Positions 45,779-64,000 of a DNA stretch of 64,000 nt are shown here, one piece after another (the stretch's first letter is position 1; every line of letters starts with the position of its first letter). Source of the stretch: Solea solea. Its lineage: Eukaryota > Chordata > Actinopteri > Pleuronectiformes > Soleidae. The stretch lies in NCBI RefSeq assembly GCF_958295425.1, contig NC_081149.1, positions 7,073,654 through 7,137,653 of the forward strand. The letters run 5' to 3'. The position numbers and the translations under genes were made by a program. A model generated the notes under the pieces. It had not been told where the DNA came from, did no database searches, and saw nothing but the letters and a program-made list of their open reading frames with translations.

Positions 45779-47625
45779 AAAGTGCATGACTCAGCATTTA
45801 GGGAGTGAGTCATACTGTGATATACAATCTTTAAAAGAAGAAGAAAAAGCCTCACTCTTTCCAGTAAAGACTTCAAATGTAATTTGCTGAATAGCTTTAC
45901 ATGACAGAGGTTGTTCCTTTTTAAATATATTATGCATTAATTAATAAAAAAAAAAAAATCTTAATCTGATTTCCAGCTGCTCAAAAAGCCAGAGACGAGT
46001 TTGATGAGGCGGAGAGAGCTCTCCGGGAAGTGGACGATCAGATTAGGTAAGTAGCCAGTCTGGATGTGGATCTTTCCCCATTAATGGAATTGGTATTTAT
46101 CACTGCAGATGCTGTCTCGCTCTCAGCGTAAACAACTTTGATGACTGCTTTGAATTCTTTGTCTTCACACCCAGATGAAGGCATGAGCCGAAAACACGAT
46201 GTTGTGTGTGGGTTTTTTTAATGGCAGAGGTCCTAAAACATGATGGTCTTTTAATTTTCAAACCATCTGTGATTTCCTTTTAATGTGGATTTTTTGTGGG
46301 TTTTTCAGTTGATGTGACTTGGAGTATTTTTTTATTTCAGAGTCGTAAAGACAAATAAATCTGATCACGAGCCAAGATCCTAGAGCAGAGATATACACTA
46401 CATCCGATATGTGGCCATGAATCAGAGTCCACTCTATGCGGTCTTTTTGTTTACACACTGGACGTTGATGTCATCGGCCTGCACTCTGTAAACGCAGCAA
46501 AATGAAACACCAAAGCAAGTTAATGGAAGTTTCTTTTAGTTCCAGTTCTTTTTCTCTTCCGTCTCTGCTGTGTTAGCTCCTCATCATAGAAAACCTGACT
46601 TATGAAAGGTCACAGAGTTTAATTAACTTAGAGCATAATCTCTAAATTGTACAACCTTTTAAAAAAAATCTACATATATCTGTATGGCTCTGAATTTCCC
46701 CTATGAAGGATCATTAAATCATTAATATCTTCCATATTTCCTGATATTTGTACGCATGTGTAAAGAGGAAAAAACACAAATATGAACTGTCAAATCTGAC
46801 GTCTAATGAATCAGATCAAACAATGTGGCCAAAGCGTCCATTTCTTTGGATGGACAATGCATACATTTGGTGAACAATGGGTGTGTTATTGTATGAAATC
46901 TGTACACGATCATATCGTTCTATGTTGGATTTGCTTTTGGTTTTGCAGGAACCTTGAGAAGGAGATTTCCTTTGACTTTGGACCCAGTGGGGAATTTGCT
47001 TATCTCTACAGCCAGTGCTATGAGTTATCTACCAGCGAGTAAGTGTTCACAACTGAATATTAAAAAAGCACAAGTTCCTTCTTCTCAAGGTTAAATTTCC
47101 ATCTCTTGTTTTCAGATACATCTACAAGCTGTGCCCGTTCAACAGAGTGTCCCAGAAACCCAAGTACGGTGGATCTGAGACGAACCTGGGGTAAGAGAAA
47201 ATCAGCTATGAACTGTTTTGCATCAAGTATCGAAAATGTGTTGTCATTGGTGAGCCAACGTCTCATCCTGCTCTCCAAATTTCTCTGTAGATCGTGGGGG
47301 AAATGGGCAGGTCCCGAAAATGACATTTACGCTTTGATGAAGTACGAACATGGAACAGGATGCTGGCAAGGTCCAAACAGATCCACCACAGTGAGTCTCG
47401 ACCTCTCACACCCGACGTGATCTCTTCCTTCACTTGTCTGTTGACCACACGGTAGAAAACGAATGATTATCTGTCCCTCAGATTAAGTTAATATGTGGAA
47501 AGGAGACAGTTTTGACGTCGACATCGGAGCCCAGTCGCTGTGAGTACCTGATGGAGTTCATCACTCCTGCCGTGTGTCACGAGCCTCCAAGTCTGGACTC
47601 TCTTCATGAGCATGAAGAGCTCTAA
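41887..47625 (+). CDS. prkcsh: Glucosidase 2 subunit beta (16 coding exons, 536 aa)
   Basis: Non-catalytic ER subunit that retains and activates glucosidase II alpha, which trims glucose from N-glycans in the calnexin cycle. Exons: 41887-41989, 42542-42658, 42812-42907, 42999-43056, 43211-43328, 43910-44039, 44200-44284, 45066-45144, 45224-45307, 45403-45567, 45645-45741, 45977-46046, 46949-47038, 47116-47190, 47291-47390, 47482-47625. All have AG/GT borders and matching phases. The protein has a signal peptide (about 1-23), Cys-rich LDLRa-like repeats with [14 protein letters not shown], a coiled coil (about 125-220), EF-hand loops DDDADGFVSVSE and [12 protein letters not shown], an acidic tract (about 318-345) and a C-terminal MRH domain ([16 protein letters not shown]…[10 protein letters not shown]…SRCEYLMEF). 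It ends HEEL, an HDEL-like ER retrieval signal. Human is 528 aa. Loss of human PRKCSH causes polycystic liver disease. Confidence 0.97.
42542..42658 (+). CDS. prkcsh: prkcsh exon 2: first LDLRa-like repeat
   Basis: Encodes [20 protein letters not shown] and [20 protein letters not shown], the G2B N-terminal Ca-binding repeat that contacts the catalytic alpha subunit. 117 nt. Confidence 0.96.
42812..42907 (+). CDS. prkcsh: prkcsh exon 3: second LDLRa-like repeat
   Basis: Encodes [34 protein letters not shown] is a potential N-glycosylation site. 96 nt. Confidence 0.96.
42999..43056 (+). CDS. prkcsh: prkcsh exon 4: end of the Cys-rich region
   Basis: Encodes [19 protein letters not shown], completing the second Cys-rich repeat. 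58 nt. Confidence 0.95.
43211..43328 (+). CDS. prkcsh: prkcsh exon 5: coiled coil
   Basis: Encodes [20 protein letters not shown] and [15 protein letters not shown], a charged helical region. 118 nt. Confidence 0.95.
43910..44039 (+). CDS. prkcsh: prkcsh exon 6: coiled coil
   Basis: Encodes [40 protein letters not shown] and AWE, continuing the heptad-like helix. 130 nt. Confidence 0.95.
44200..44284 (+). CDS. prkcsh: prkcsh exon 7: first EF-hand start
   Basis: Encodes [15 protein letters not shown] and then [12 protein letters not shown]. The DDDADGF loop is a canonical EF-hand start. 85 nt. Confidence 0.95.
44643..44688. repeat. (CT)23 microsatellite
   Basis: Perfect CT run in the prkcsh intron between exons 7 and 8. 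A minus-strand poly-Arg/Glu open frame over it is an artefact. Confidence 0.95.
45066..45144 (+). CDS. prkcsh: prkcsh exon 8: EF-hand pair
   Basis: Encodes [20 protein letters not shown] and TEEEAQ, completing loop 1 and giving loop 2. 79 nt. Confidence 0.95.
45224..45307 (+). CDS. prkcsh: prkcsh exon 9
   Basis: Encodes [28 protein letters not shown], between the EF-hands and the acidic segment. 84 nt, phase 0 on both sides. Confidence 0.95.
45403..45567 (+). CDS. prkcsh: prkcsh exon 10: acidic tract
   Basis: Encodes [15 protein letters not shown] followed by a run of Glu/Asp that corresponds to the family's polyacidic segment. 165 nt. Confidence 0.95.
45645..45741 (+). CDS. prkcsh: prkcsh exon 11: linker to MRH domain
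   Basis: Encodes [16 protein letters not shown] and [13 protein letters not shown], matching the MPPYDEQTQAFID region of human PRKCSH. 97 nt. Confidence 0.95.
45747..45773. repeat. (GT)n run fused to a prkcsh 5' splice site
   Basis: The intron after exon 11 begins gtaagtgtgtgtgt, so the microsatellite starts at intron position +6. Confidence 0.95.
45977..46046 (+). CDS. prkcsh: prkcsh exon 12: helix before MRH
   Basis: Encodes [20 protein letters not shown] and QI, then the donor gtaagt. 70 nt. Confidence 0.95.
46949..47038 (+). CDS. prkcsh: prkcsh exon 13: MRH domain start
   Basis: Encodes [20 protein letters not shown] and SQCYELSTS. The Gln of YSQCY is a mannose-contact residue in the family. 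90 nt. Confidence 0.96.
47116..47190 (+). CDS. prkcsh: prkcsh exon 14: MRH domain
   Basis: Encodes [20 protein letters not shown] and ETNLG. 75 nt. Confidence 0.95.
47291..47390 (+). CDS. prkcsh: prkcsh exon 15: MRH domain
   Basis: Encodes [20 protein letters not shown] and [13 protein letters not shown]. The Arg of PNRST is the expected mannose-binding Arg. 100 nt. Confidence 0.96.
47482..47625 (+). CDS. prkcsh: prkcsh exon 16: MRH end and ER-retrieval tail
   Basis: Encodes [35 protein letters not shown] and the C-terminus HEEL, then TAA. The Glu and Tyr of SRCEY complete the glycan site. HEEL differs from the usual HDEL by one residue. Confidence 0.96.
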   Translation: MKLICGKETVLTSTSEPSRCEYLMEFITPAVCHEPPSLDSLHEHEEL

Positions 47626-49500
47626 GTCCATTTTACCTGTGAGTAAACCCTTTGACTTGTGTGTTTGATGCCAAATCACTGTGATGACGTCTTCTGCAGG
47701 ACACTATTTATACTCTGTATGATCACATGGGTTCAAGATTGTTTATGTCCATTATCCCTGATCTTCCTCTCTACATGGTGCTTACTTCCAAAAAACAAAC
47801 AAACAAAAGAAAACAGGGACAGTCAGAGCTGCATGATGTGAAGCTTTAGTATTTCATCATTTTGTTGAGAAGAAAATCCCCATGTGCAGACACAGCTTCA
47901 CTTAGAAGAAGAGCAGGACAGCAACAAGAGCCAAGGTAACGACCGCTTCATTTGTCATAGTTGTTAAGAGGATTAAGATTTAATGGATGAATGGAGGACT
48001 ATTTACTCAGTATGGGTGAGACTCTTCTAGGTTGTTTTTGTTTTCCTTTGGATCAGTAAATAGGTTTTGCAGTAGGGCTGGGATGATGCAGTGATAAAGG
48101 TTATCAAAAGAAACCACTTGGTTTTGCTTTTTATTCATTTTCTTTTTGTAAAATAAATAGGACAGACACCAAAACAGAGTAGGCATGGGAAGATATGAAC
48201 ATTTTGTGTCACGATAATACTGAAAAAAGTCTGTACTTGTACCTACTTAAAAATAGATTTTATATATTTGTTTTTATTCTTAAAATCTATTCTTAATCTC
48301 TGGATTATTTCCAAACTTCAAAATGATGCTCTCAAATGTCTTGTTTTGTCCACAAAATGAAAATTAATTAATTGGAATGATTTCTTCATTTATATGGAGC
48401 AAAATAAACCAGAAATTATTCTCATTCAAGAAGATTATGAAAAATCAGTGAGCAATCAATTGTTCGATTAAAAGATTAATTGTTGCAGGTCTACATGGAA
48501 TGATTGAAAATTAACCGGCGCCCCCCTGTGACATTTCAAATTAAATGACTATGGCTGTATGTTGGCAAGCTAGCCATCATATATATAATAAGTCGCTCAG
48601 GTGAAATGTTATTGATTTTCTCCAATGATCCAGATTTTCTGGTTTCTTTGCTCGATGTAACAAAGAAACCATTAAACTGAATCATTTTTAAACATTTGTG
48701 GACAAAGTAAGTGTTGTTTGGGAAATACTGATCAAAATCTGACATTTTGTGGACTAAAAAATCGACAGATGAATCGATCATGAAAATAATCGTTAGTTGC
48801 AAAGTGGTCACATGTCTTGTGTAGTTATATTGTGTAGTCCTATTATAATGCTCGTCTGCTGACATGAGTCACCTTGTTTAGAGGCAGTGTATGCCTGATA
48901 TTCTCCTGCAGAATGAGTTTATATTACATGTAGTTTCTCTTGACATCAACACAGATTATAAAAGGCTCCTGTAACTCAGTATTCATCCTGTAATCTTCAC
49001 TTTAAGTGTTTTATTTTAAGGTTTGATAGTGATACTGAAAAACGCTGATGGTGTAATGACGACTTAAAACTATTTAAAGAAGTCTAGCGTTGTTGCCACT
49101 GACCTCAAAAACAAGCAGTACATCACCGCTGCTTATTCTTCAGATGATAAACCTCCGGGGATTAATCGCTAACTAAATTGCCCTTCATCTTAAACAACTC
49201 GGAATCACGACTCGAGCAAACAAGCCACCTGAAAATGTGACTACGTGACCTGCTTTTTCTCCTCCGCAGGTCGACCCCGAGGGACCAACGCAGTCACCGC
49301 GGCAACAACAGGTTGCCATGATGTGAGCGGCGCCACCTCGGCGTCTGCTAACAATCGAGAATAAGTGATGGAAATTCCAATGCGGTGTCAACACTTCTAA
49401 ATCTTCCACTGCTGTACCTGTTCAGTTGATTCCCTGATGCGTGTCAAATGTTGTTGTCCATTCCATTGTTTTCAAATAAAGCTCTTATATCATATTCCAA
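47626..49500 (+). other. prkcsh: prkcsh 3' UTR, probably spliced, with poly(A) signal
   Basis: A donor cct|gtgagt at 47638/47639 and an acceptor cctccgcag|gtcgac at 49269/49270 suggest a non-coding last exon, 49270 to about 49500. It carries AATAAA at 49475-49480. The junction would fall 13 nt after the stop, too close to trigger decay. The putative intron contains two dispersed-repeat copies (48300-48500 and 48620-48810). Read-through without splicing is the alternative. Confidence 0.5.
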
Positions 49501-50255
49501 ATAATATGTCGTTGCCTTTTGTCATGTCACTAATTTATCAAAAAAAACTCTGTACCAATTGTCTTGCAACTTTCTGAGAGGTTGGGGTGTGGCCCGGGGA
49601 ATAACAGTGTCATTTTCCACTTTGTTAAATGCTAGAATACACAATCCTTTTTACCTTATACTTACTAAATACTAAATGTTTTATTGATCGCACGTTTTCT
49701 GCAGAGTTCTCTCCTTACTGGTGTCTTGATATTACCAGGTGTGTTGTTTGTTGCCTCTTTAACATTGTGAAATAGGATATTAGCTTAAAAATGTGTGGCA
49801 TTTATCAAAAAACGTGGTTCAGGTCAACAGAATTGTCTGGATTTTACTGTCGGAGCTGCTATGCGTTCTTAAAACACTTTGTAGTTTTGTAATAGAATAC
49901 ACTTAATATGGAGTAAGTAGTTAATGGGTATACCATGGGGAAGTGGAAAGGAATAGGGCTTGTAACTAGAGGGTTGGTGGCTCAAATCTCAGTGCTTAAC
50001 TGCTCAAAGTTATAATATTCCTCTTGTCAGAATTATTTAGCACATGTTCTTTATCGCCAACACAGAATATAATATTATTCAATGTTCATAATAGTATAAA
50101 GTTATTATGACACTAAATCATATCAAAATAAATCACAATTATTTAATGTAGCTGCTGCTTTTCTGCAAATGAACTGCAGTGCCCTCACACCAGCCGACAT
50201 TAAAATGATAAACACAGTCAGTAATATTTGTTTTGACATCCAATAATAAAAAATC
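49501..50255. other. Tail-to-tail spacer between prkcsh and elavl3
   Basis: AT-rich, no exon seen. A tRNA-like repeat fragment lies at about 49935-50000 ('gaatagggcttgtaactaga', 'gggttggtggctcaaatc'). The elavl3 transcript may end near a minus-strand AATAAA at 50282-50277. Confidence 0.45.
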
Positions 50256-52544
50256 CAGTCACTCATATTTGTAACTTTTATTTTTTTCTGGCATGTAAAG
50301 TACAAATAATTAAACAATTCCATGAAAAAGTCTTCAAGCGTCTTCGGCTGAAATCCCAGTAATAAATATCCTAGACTAAACTGAAAGGTTTTTTTTGTTT
50401 TTTTTCTTCTTCATTTGTTTTAATTTTGACATTGTTCATTTGGTCGTGTTTGGAAGTATGAGATTTTGTGTTTCTTTCCCCCCACCCCGCCGATCAGTGG
50501 CGTCAGCAGGGCTGTTTTGATCATTTTCACCTTTTTGATTTGTTCTACCATTCCAGGAAAATGTAAGAAAAACATCACTAAGTTACTGCGTCCCCTCTTC
50601 TAAATAAATAGACACAAAATACAGTTGGTTGAGAAACAGAAGGACCACTCGCCCCTTTACTACCCTAGAGACTCCCAAGAAAACCTTCCTGCAGCTTCTT
50701 TTTTTCCTTCTGAGCTCTGTTATGCTTTGCCAGAGCTCTTGGCCGGGTTTCCGAATCACATCTTTTGTTTCAGGAGCTCAAATTGATATCGATTTTAGAT
50801 GCAGATGATGTCAGTATCGCAAAGCTTTTACCCTTTTTATATAATTTTTTTAAAACAATTCAACCCATCAGCTTAAACAGGAAAGCATCTTGAGAGCGTT
50901 TTCAAACCCGGGACGTCTCCGTCGCTGGCTGAATACACGTGTCGGGGTTCGCCGAGTGGTTGAAAAAACAAGACTGTGATTAGATTAAATAATTAAAAGA
51001 TTTTCATTTAACAAGACAAACAGAACACAGGCAGTAAAGGCATAACATCTAGCACACAGCATGTATGTTTATACACTTCAATTAGTTAAATATAGCAGTG
51101 CATTCTTTGACTATGGAGAACGTTTCCAAATCGTACTTCTAAAGCTGTTTTTTTCTATTTGTCCCCCTTTTTAAGAAACGGAAATGGTGTAACCACAATT
51201 TTGGCAAACTTAAAATCTTTTTAAACTTGCAAATAGAACGAAATAAACCATAAATATACACAAAAACATACTTTGTACGAGGCAATAATAATAATAATAA
51301 TCATAATAAATAGTTTTTAAGTTAACAATAAGTTAAAACTACAAGCTTAAAGTCGCCCAAATAATACAAGTTTGTTGGCGCTATTTTGAAATTTTTTCTG
51401 TTTAAATTATTTTTATGTTGCAACAAAAGCTACCACAGACTTTTACAAACACAATTGAACACAGTTTGATTGAAAATAAAAACAGTCTAACTAAGTCTAA
51501 AATCTGCATACACTGTAAAAACTGCAACTAATCAAGTAATGGAAGAAAAATTAACAAACTGTACCCAATCAATGCAACCAAACATAATCTTTGACCCATG
51601 TGTGTTCTCTATGGCAACATCAACAACACAAATTACGCTAATTTAACAAGTGAGTCTTGATATGTAAATGAAATCAATAAATTACAAGAAAGTAAAAATG
51701 ATATCTGAAAGTTGACATGGGCTAAAAACTGATGATATATTAGACAGTATTCCTTTCGAGGTCGTCGAATTTTCGAGGTTGAGTCATCAAATATGCACTT
51801 TGTTTGAGCTTGCATGGTCAGAGCGCGAATTCGGGGCTGAGGAAGTGATCGTGGAAATTGAATCTAGATCAGAGCTCTCGATGCTTGTTTTGCTTGATTT
51901 TCTGAATGAGTCTGCTCATGGTTTCTTTTTTTTTTTAAATCTTCTGCTCCTTTCGCTCGTTTCCGCAAACCTTTTCAGTGTGACGTTTAGTTTCTTTTTT
52001 TAAAAATATATATCATTTGTTCTCAAGTCAATATATAAAAACAAAGCACATTGCACTTACTGTTCCATAGGAAAGTTTTTTTGTCTTTTTTTGTATTTTA
52101 AATGATTATTGTTGTTGCTCAAGCAGTGTAGTACTGTTTCCTGCCACGGTCCTATGGTATTTCTCTCTCGACTGTACATTAGGTGTAGGTCTTGGTATAG
52201 ACTGGTGTATGAAAGACGGTCTCGGGTTTGTGGGTGTGGTCTGTGTGGACATGGCTGGGGTAAACAGCTCCCAACGCGGCGGCCTGTTGGCGCGCCCGCG
52301 CGGTTCTTCTTCTTCACGTCTATCACTGGTTTCGTCAAAGTTCTCGGTCCTCCTACAAATCGCTCAACCCAAAAACGGCTTGATGAGTCTCGATGTGGTC
52401 AGCTGCGTGCGGACAGTATTCTTAAAAGAGTAAAAATGTTTTTTGAGTCCGATTGGTGACGTGTGTGTAAGTAAGTGCGGCGTTAATGGGTTTTAAAGCA
52501 GGGGTCTCGAACTCAAATGAGGGTAGATTGAATATCAATATTCC

Positions 52545-52850
52545 ATCGTGGGCCACACGGTTGGTGTAGTGGTTAGCACTCTTGCCTTTGCAGCAAGGAC
52601 ACCCCGGGTTTTTCTGGGGCCTTTCTGCGTGGAGTTTGCAAGTTCTCCCTGTGTGTGTGTGTGGGTTTTCTCCGGGTTCTCCGGCTTCCTCCCACAGTCC
52701 CAAAAACTTGCACTATGGAGGCAATTAGGCAAATTGGACACACTCTAGATTGACCGTAGGTGTGAGAGTGAATGGTTGGCTGCCCTGTGATGGACTGGCG
52801 ACCAATCCAGGGTCCAAGTATGTCGCGACAGGGGGGGGCGCACGTCCAGT
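52545..52850 (+). repeat. Fish dispersed repeat with tRNA-like head
   Basis: The head 'ggttggtgtagtggttagca' resembles a tRNA box A. It is followed by 'gcgtggagtttgcaagttct', 'ctccggcttcctcccacagt' and 'gatggactggcgaccaatcc'. It is the most complete copy in the window. Related copies occur at 6985-7275 (inverted), 25185-25262 and 34670-34800. Confidence 0.75.
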
Positions 52851-55542
52851 GTACTCCTTGTGCCGCTCATAAATGGGAGGTTGTAATCTCGGCCAAATCA
52901 AATATGCAGATTTTAAGGTGATATTAAGTGGCGGGGCAAGTTTGAGACCTCTGTTCTAAAGGATTAAATCGGTCACAAGACAAAGCAGATGATATAAATG
53001 TCAAAAGGGGGAATTATATGATATGGATGCTTATCGATTTTGTGTCACATTGATTTCTGATATGTTGTTTTTTTCTGTTTTCGTCTAAAATTAAATGTGT
53101 GCAAATGCTTGCAGCTGTTTCCGCGTCGGCATTTGGTTTCGTCGTCGCCGTTTGTTAGTGGGATTTTCTTTCAAATGCAAACTGATATGCGCAACTTAGA
53201 TATTCAAAAAGTAACGATAACTGAAATCGTAGAGGGTCCGTGTTCAATAAATAACATAGATTTGTACAGCAAATACTCAGGGAATAATATAGATCGTCTT
53301 AATTATTATCCTTCTTGCTACTGACTTGCAAAGCAATTCTTTGGCAAAAATCAAATCTATCTCTCCGCTAAACAAAATCATGCTCATTGTTCACGTTAAA
53401 CTGTTTGAGTGGTTTACGCTCATGATTTTTTAAATTGTTTTTTCTTAATATGTGTTTGCAAGCAGCGTTTGAGTTTTTCAGCTGGACAATGAGCTGCTGG
53501 TCTCTGGTTGTCTGGGATTCTCAAGTCAAAGAACTTCACTTCACTGCACCGTCATTGAAGCAACACTGTACACGATATCAGGACTAGAGATGTCACTCAC
53601 AAGTATACATGTACCCTTAAATCTTTAATTCTATTTTTTATTTTTTTTACACCGAATTTGTTTCACTTGTTTTGGATGTGGTTGAATGGTTAGGTTTCGT
53701 ATGAGATACAATGTTCCTTCGCCCCGTCCCGAAATCCCCACCCAAACACCGCATGCTTGTTTTCCCCCTTGCTCTGGAAAGATTCAGAGGGTTGAAAATA
53801 AAGCCATGCGATGTCCCAATTTTTCCAAGCTTAAGAATCTGTAAAAATTCAGCACAAGGTCTTGTTCTTTTGTATGTATAAAAATAGATTTATCTCTAAT
53901 GTAATCCTTTCAAAGAGATCGTCCTCTTTGGCTAACACAGCGTCATTTAGAAAAAGCAAAAGCAAAATGTCTTGAATATAGTTGACCCTATTTAATCTAT
54001 TTGTCTATGTGCAGACGTCTTGATCGTGAAAGACGGCTCTCTCTCTCTCTCCAAGTCTGGTCTTCAACAGACATTTCAACGTGACGGGATGGCCTTAAAT
54101 GTTTCATCAGGGTGCCATAAATCATTCTCCGTGCACTCGGGCCGGGGATATTTTGAGAACTGCTATTCTCGTGGTAGCGCCAAGCAGCTCTGAAGCAAAT
54201 AAACGTAATTGTGACACTTATTCGCGGTCTTGCCGTTGTACAGTTGTCTTTTGAGAGGGCAGGAAGCTTTCAAAGAGGATAGAGAGGGGGGGGGCTTTAA
54301 ATAAAACTGAGGGAGAAGCTGGAGGAACTGGTAATCTGTCTCCTCAAAGGTTTCCGTGATAACTCTAACGTGGCCACACATCGTTGCTCACACATGTGAC
54401 TCCACGTTAAGCCCATCGGGGACCGCAGCTCTGTGCGTTACTGTTACAGTAGAGCTGACGTATTCTGCTGAAATGCAAAACTTTGACCTCATTTACTGAG
54501 CGCGCTTGTATGTGTGCACTCGACTGAAGAATAATACCGGTGCTCTTGGGTTTTTGCTCATCTGTGCAAACCTGTCTAGACCATTGCTCAGTCCATGGGT
54601 GGGTTGTTCGACTTTTCTTTGATCTTAATGACTGAAGCTCCTGTTTCCATCTGCTCAAATCTTTTCTTTCTTTTCTTTTTTTGAAGCGCAGTTACATTCA
54701 AGTTCAAAGTAGCCCAGTGAGAACAACTTATACATCTTGCTTTGCGTTATCTATTGATGTCGTCGTGTCAGTTAAAGGGATCTCTCACCAAATCATGGCT
54801 GACAAAGCCGTGCAAAGGAAAATGGCGCGTGGACGAGGTCACAGTAAAGGTGCAATATTCATTTTTTAATTTTTTAAATGATGCAAAAAGTGAAAAGACA
54901 CCGGTATTTTCCCCTGTAACGTGGTTGTGTTGTGGTGAAACTGTTTGCCTCTCGAGTTCGTCGCTCTCTTGCCCACGAGAGAATCACTAATGAACACCGT
55001 CGCCATGCAAGTATGTACTGCCTTTGTTCGCCGACAGTCTGCCTGTGTTGAGTCCGTCTTGAGAGTATCCTTTTTGTGTGTGTGTGTGTGTCTGTGGACT
55101 AAACGCGTGTATTTTCTAGTTACTCAACTGTGTTTTCTGTGATACGCAAGTGACGATTGTGTGAGACTGTGAGGGAGAGCGTGATTCTCATGGCCTTTGG
55201 ACGACTCTTCTCTGTGACCGGTGACCATATTAATTACTGTTATCCTTAATCAAAGGGGTAGAGAAACTGCCTTTTTCTTTTTTCTTTTTTTGAACGCTAG
55301 GCACCACCTAATGCAGGTCAGGAAACAGTAGTCAAAGTTTCTAGAAAATGCTTACATACTCGGCTATTATAACCACCTTAAATATTGAATATATAGTTAT
55401 ATTTTTGATAGACGTATATAAGAGAACACTGTTTTTTAATTTCATTTTTCTTTGATCTAAAAAAATCGCTGATTCAAAATGCCCAAGTGTAAAAAAAGTG
55501 ACGACATCCTCTCCAGCAGGATAGTGGGAGAGATGGTGGGGT

Positions 55543-55563
55543 GGGGGGGGGGGGGGGGGGGGG
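55543..55563. repeat. Poly-G tract (21 G)
   Basis: Uninterrupted G run on plus (C run in the elavl3 3' UTR sense). Exact length is assembly-sensitive. Confidence 0.8.
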
Positions 55564-56057
55564 TAAGAGTTTGGGTTAAATTGCACATATTCGTTCATTT
55601 AAAATTTTTTTGATCGCTTTCTTTTGTTCATCGGTTGTCATTATTTGCCTGAATTCAATCAAAGCACTCCGTACACATTCTCTGTCACATTCGTTAGACT
55701 GTCTTCCTAAATAGATAGCGCTCGCCCCCGACCCAACAAACCGGCTACGTACCCTTTTCTAATTCAATCCAGGCAAATATATTGGGAAGGACTAGCATGT
55801 TGTGTAAAGAGAAAAGAAAAACTCCACTAGTGTGTTTTTGTTTGAAACTCTGACGTGTGTGTATCTATGCTCATGTCTGGATATGTGTGTGATTATCTGT
55901 ATGTCTGTGTTTGCAATAATATATTATGAATTTGTGTGAGAATGTGTCAGAGAGAGACTCAGTCCAGGCGCATGTAGAGTTGATGGCACAGGGAGCTCAG
56001 GTGGCTCCCCCTGCAGGTCGAAGGAGCTGGTGCCAGCGGCCGCACGCTCTCTCTCCC

Positions 56058-64000
<7,943 letters not shown>

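Larger units (their letters stand above)
50256..56057 (-). other. elavl3: Probable long elavl3 3' UTR
   Basis: Lies downstream of the elavl3 stop on the minus strand with no competing exon. It is AT-rich with long A/T tracts, as expected of the multi-kilobase 3' UTRs typical of neuronal ELAVL genes. A minus-strand AATAAA at 50282-50277 is the most distal candidate signal before prkcsh. It contains a fish repeat (52545-52850) and a poly-G/poly-C tract (55543-55563). The true end needs transcript data. Confidence 0.4.

Overview
This window is vertebrate nuclear DNA, almost certainly from a teleost fish and probably a percomorph. It has many small exons with GT/AG borders, long introns, dense (GT)n/(CA)n microsatellites, minisatellites, fish-type interspersed repeats and short non-autonomous DNA transposons. 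There are no bacterial-style operons. Three protein-coding genes can be assembled exon by exon, with reading frame kept across every junction. Nearly all other long open frames are antisense shadows or simple-sequence repeats.

Layout. (1) 1-14.9 kb: no supportable coding exon; repeats, microsatellites and anonymous DNA upstream of the first gene. (2) 14.9-36.0 kb, plus strand: pde4a, a cAMP-specific phosphodiesterase. It has a long-isoform first coding exon (14929-15122), the UCR1 and UCR2 exons, an alternative short-isoform first exon (PDE4A1-like, 27478-27723), the catalytic exons, and a terminal exon with a very acidic tail (35515-36024). Its 3' UTR probably runs to somewhere between 38.6 and 40.1 kb. 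(3) 41.4-49.5 kb, plus strand: prkcsh, the glucosidase II beta subunit, complete in 16 coding exons (536 aa), with a probable spliced 3' UTR. (4) 50-62.2 kb and beyond, minus strand: elavl3, a neuronal HuC-type RNA-binding protein. Six exons are visible, covering RRM1, RRM2, the hinge and RRM3. The first exon probably lies beyond the right edge. prkcsh and elavl3 are tail to tail, as in human 19p13.2, where PDE4A also maps, so the block is conserved synteny.

The products do not form one pathway. PDE4A degrades cAMP, glucosidase II beta acts in ER glycoprotein folding, and ELAVL3 controls neuronal mRNA fate.

The most interesting points are: the short pde4a start, where the usual Met codon is ACG and the open frame extends upstream to a strong ATG; a 1-kb 10-bp-unit minisatellite ending 72 bp before a UCR exon; a TTAA-flanked transposon nested in an older inverted-repeat element; a palindrome-rich tandem array just upstream of prkcsh; and an AT hairpin next to the long-isoform splice donor. 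I found no evidence for a wholly new gene system.
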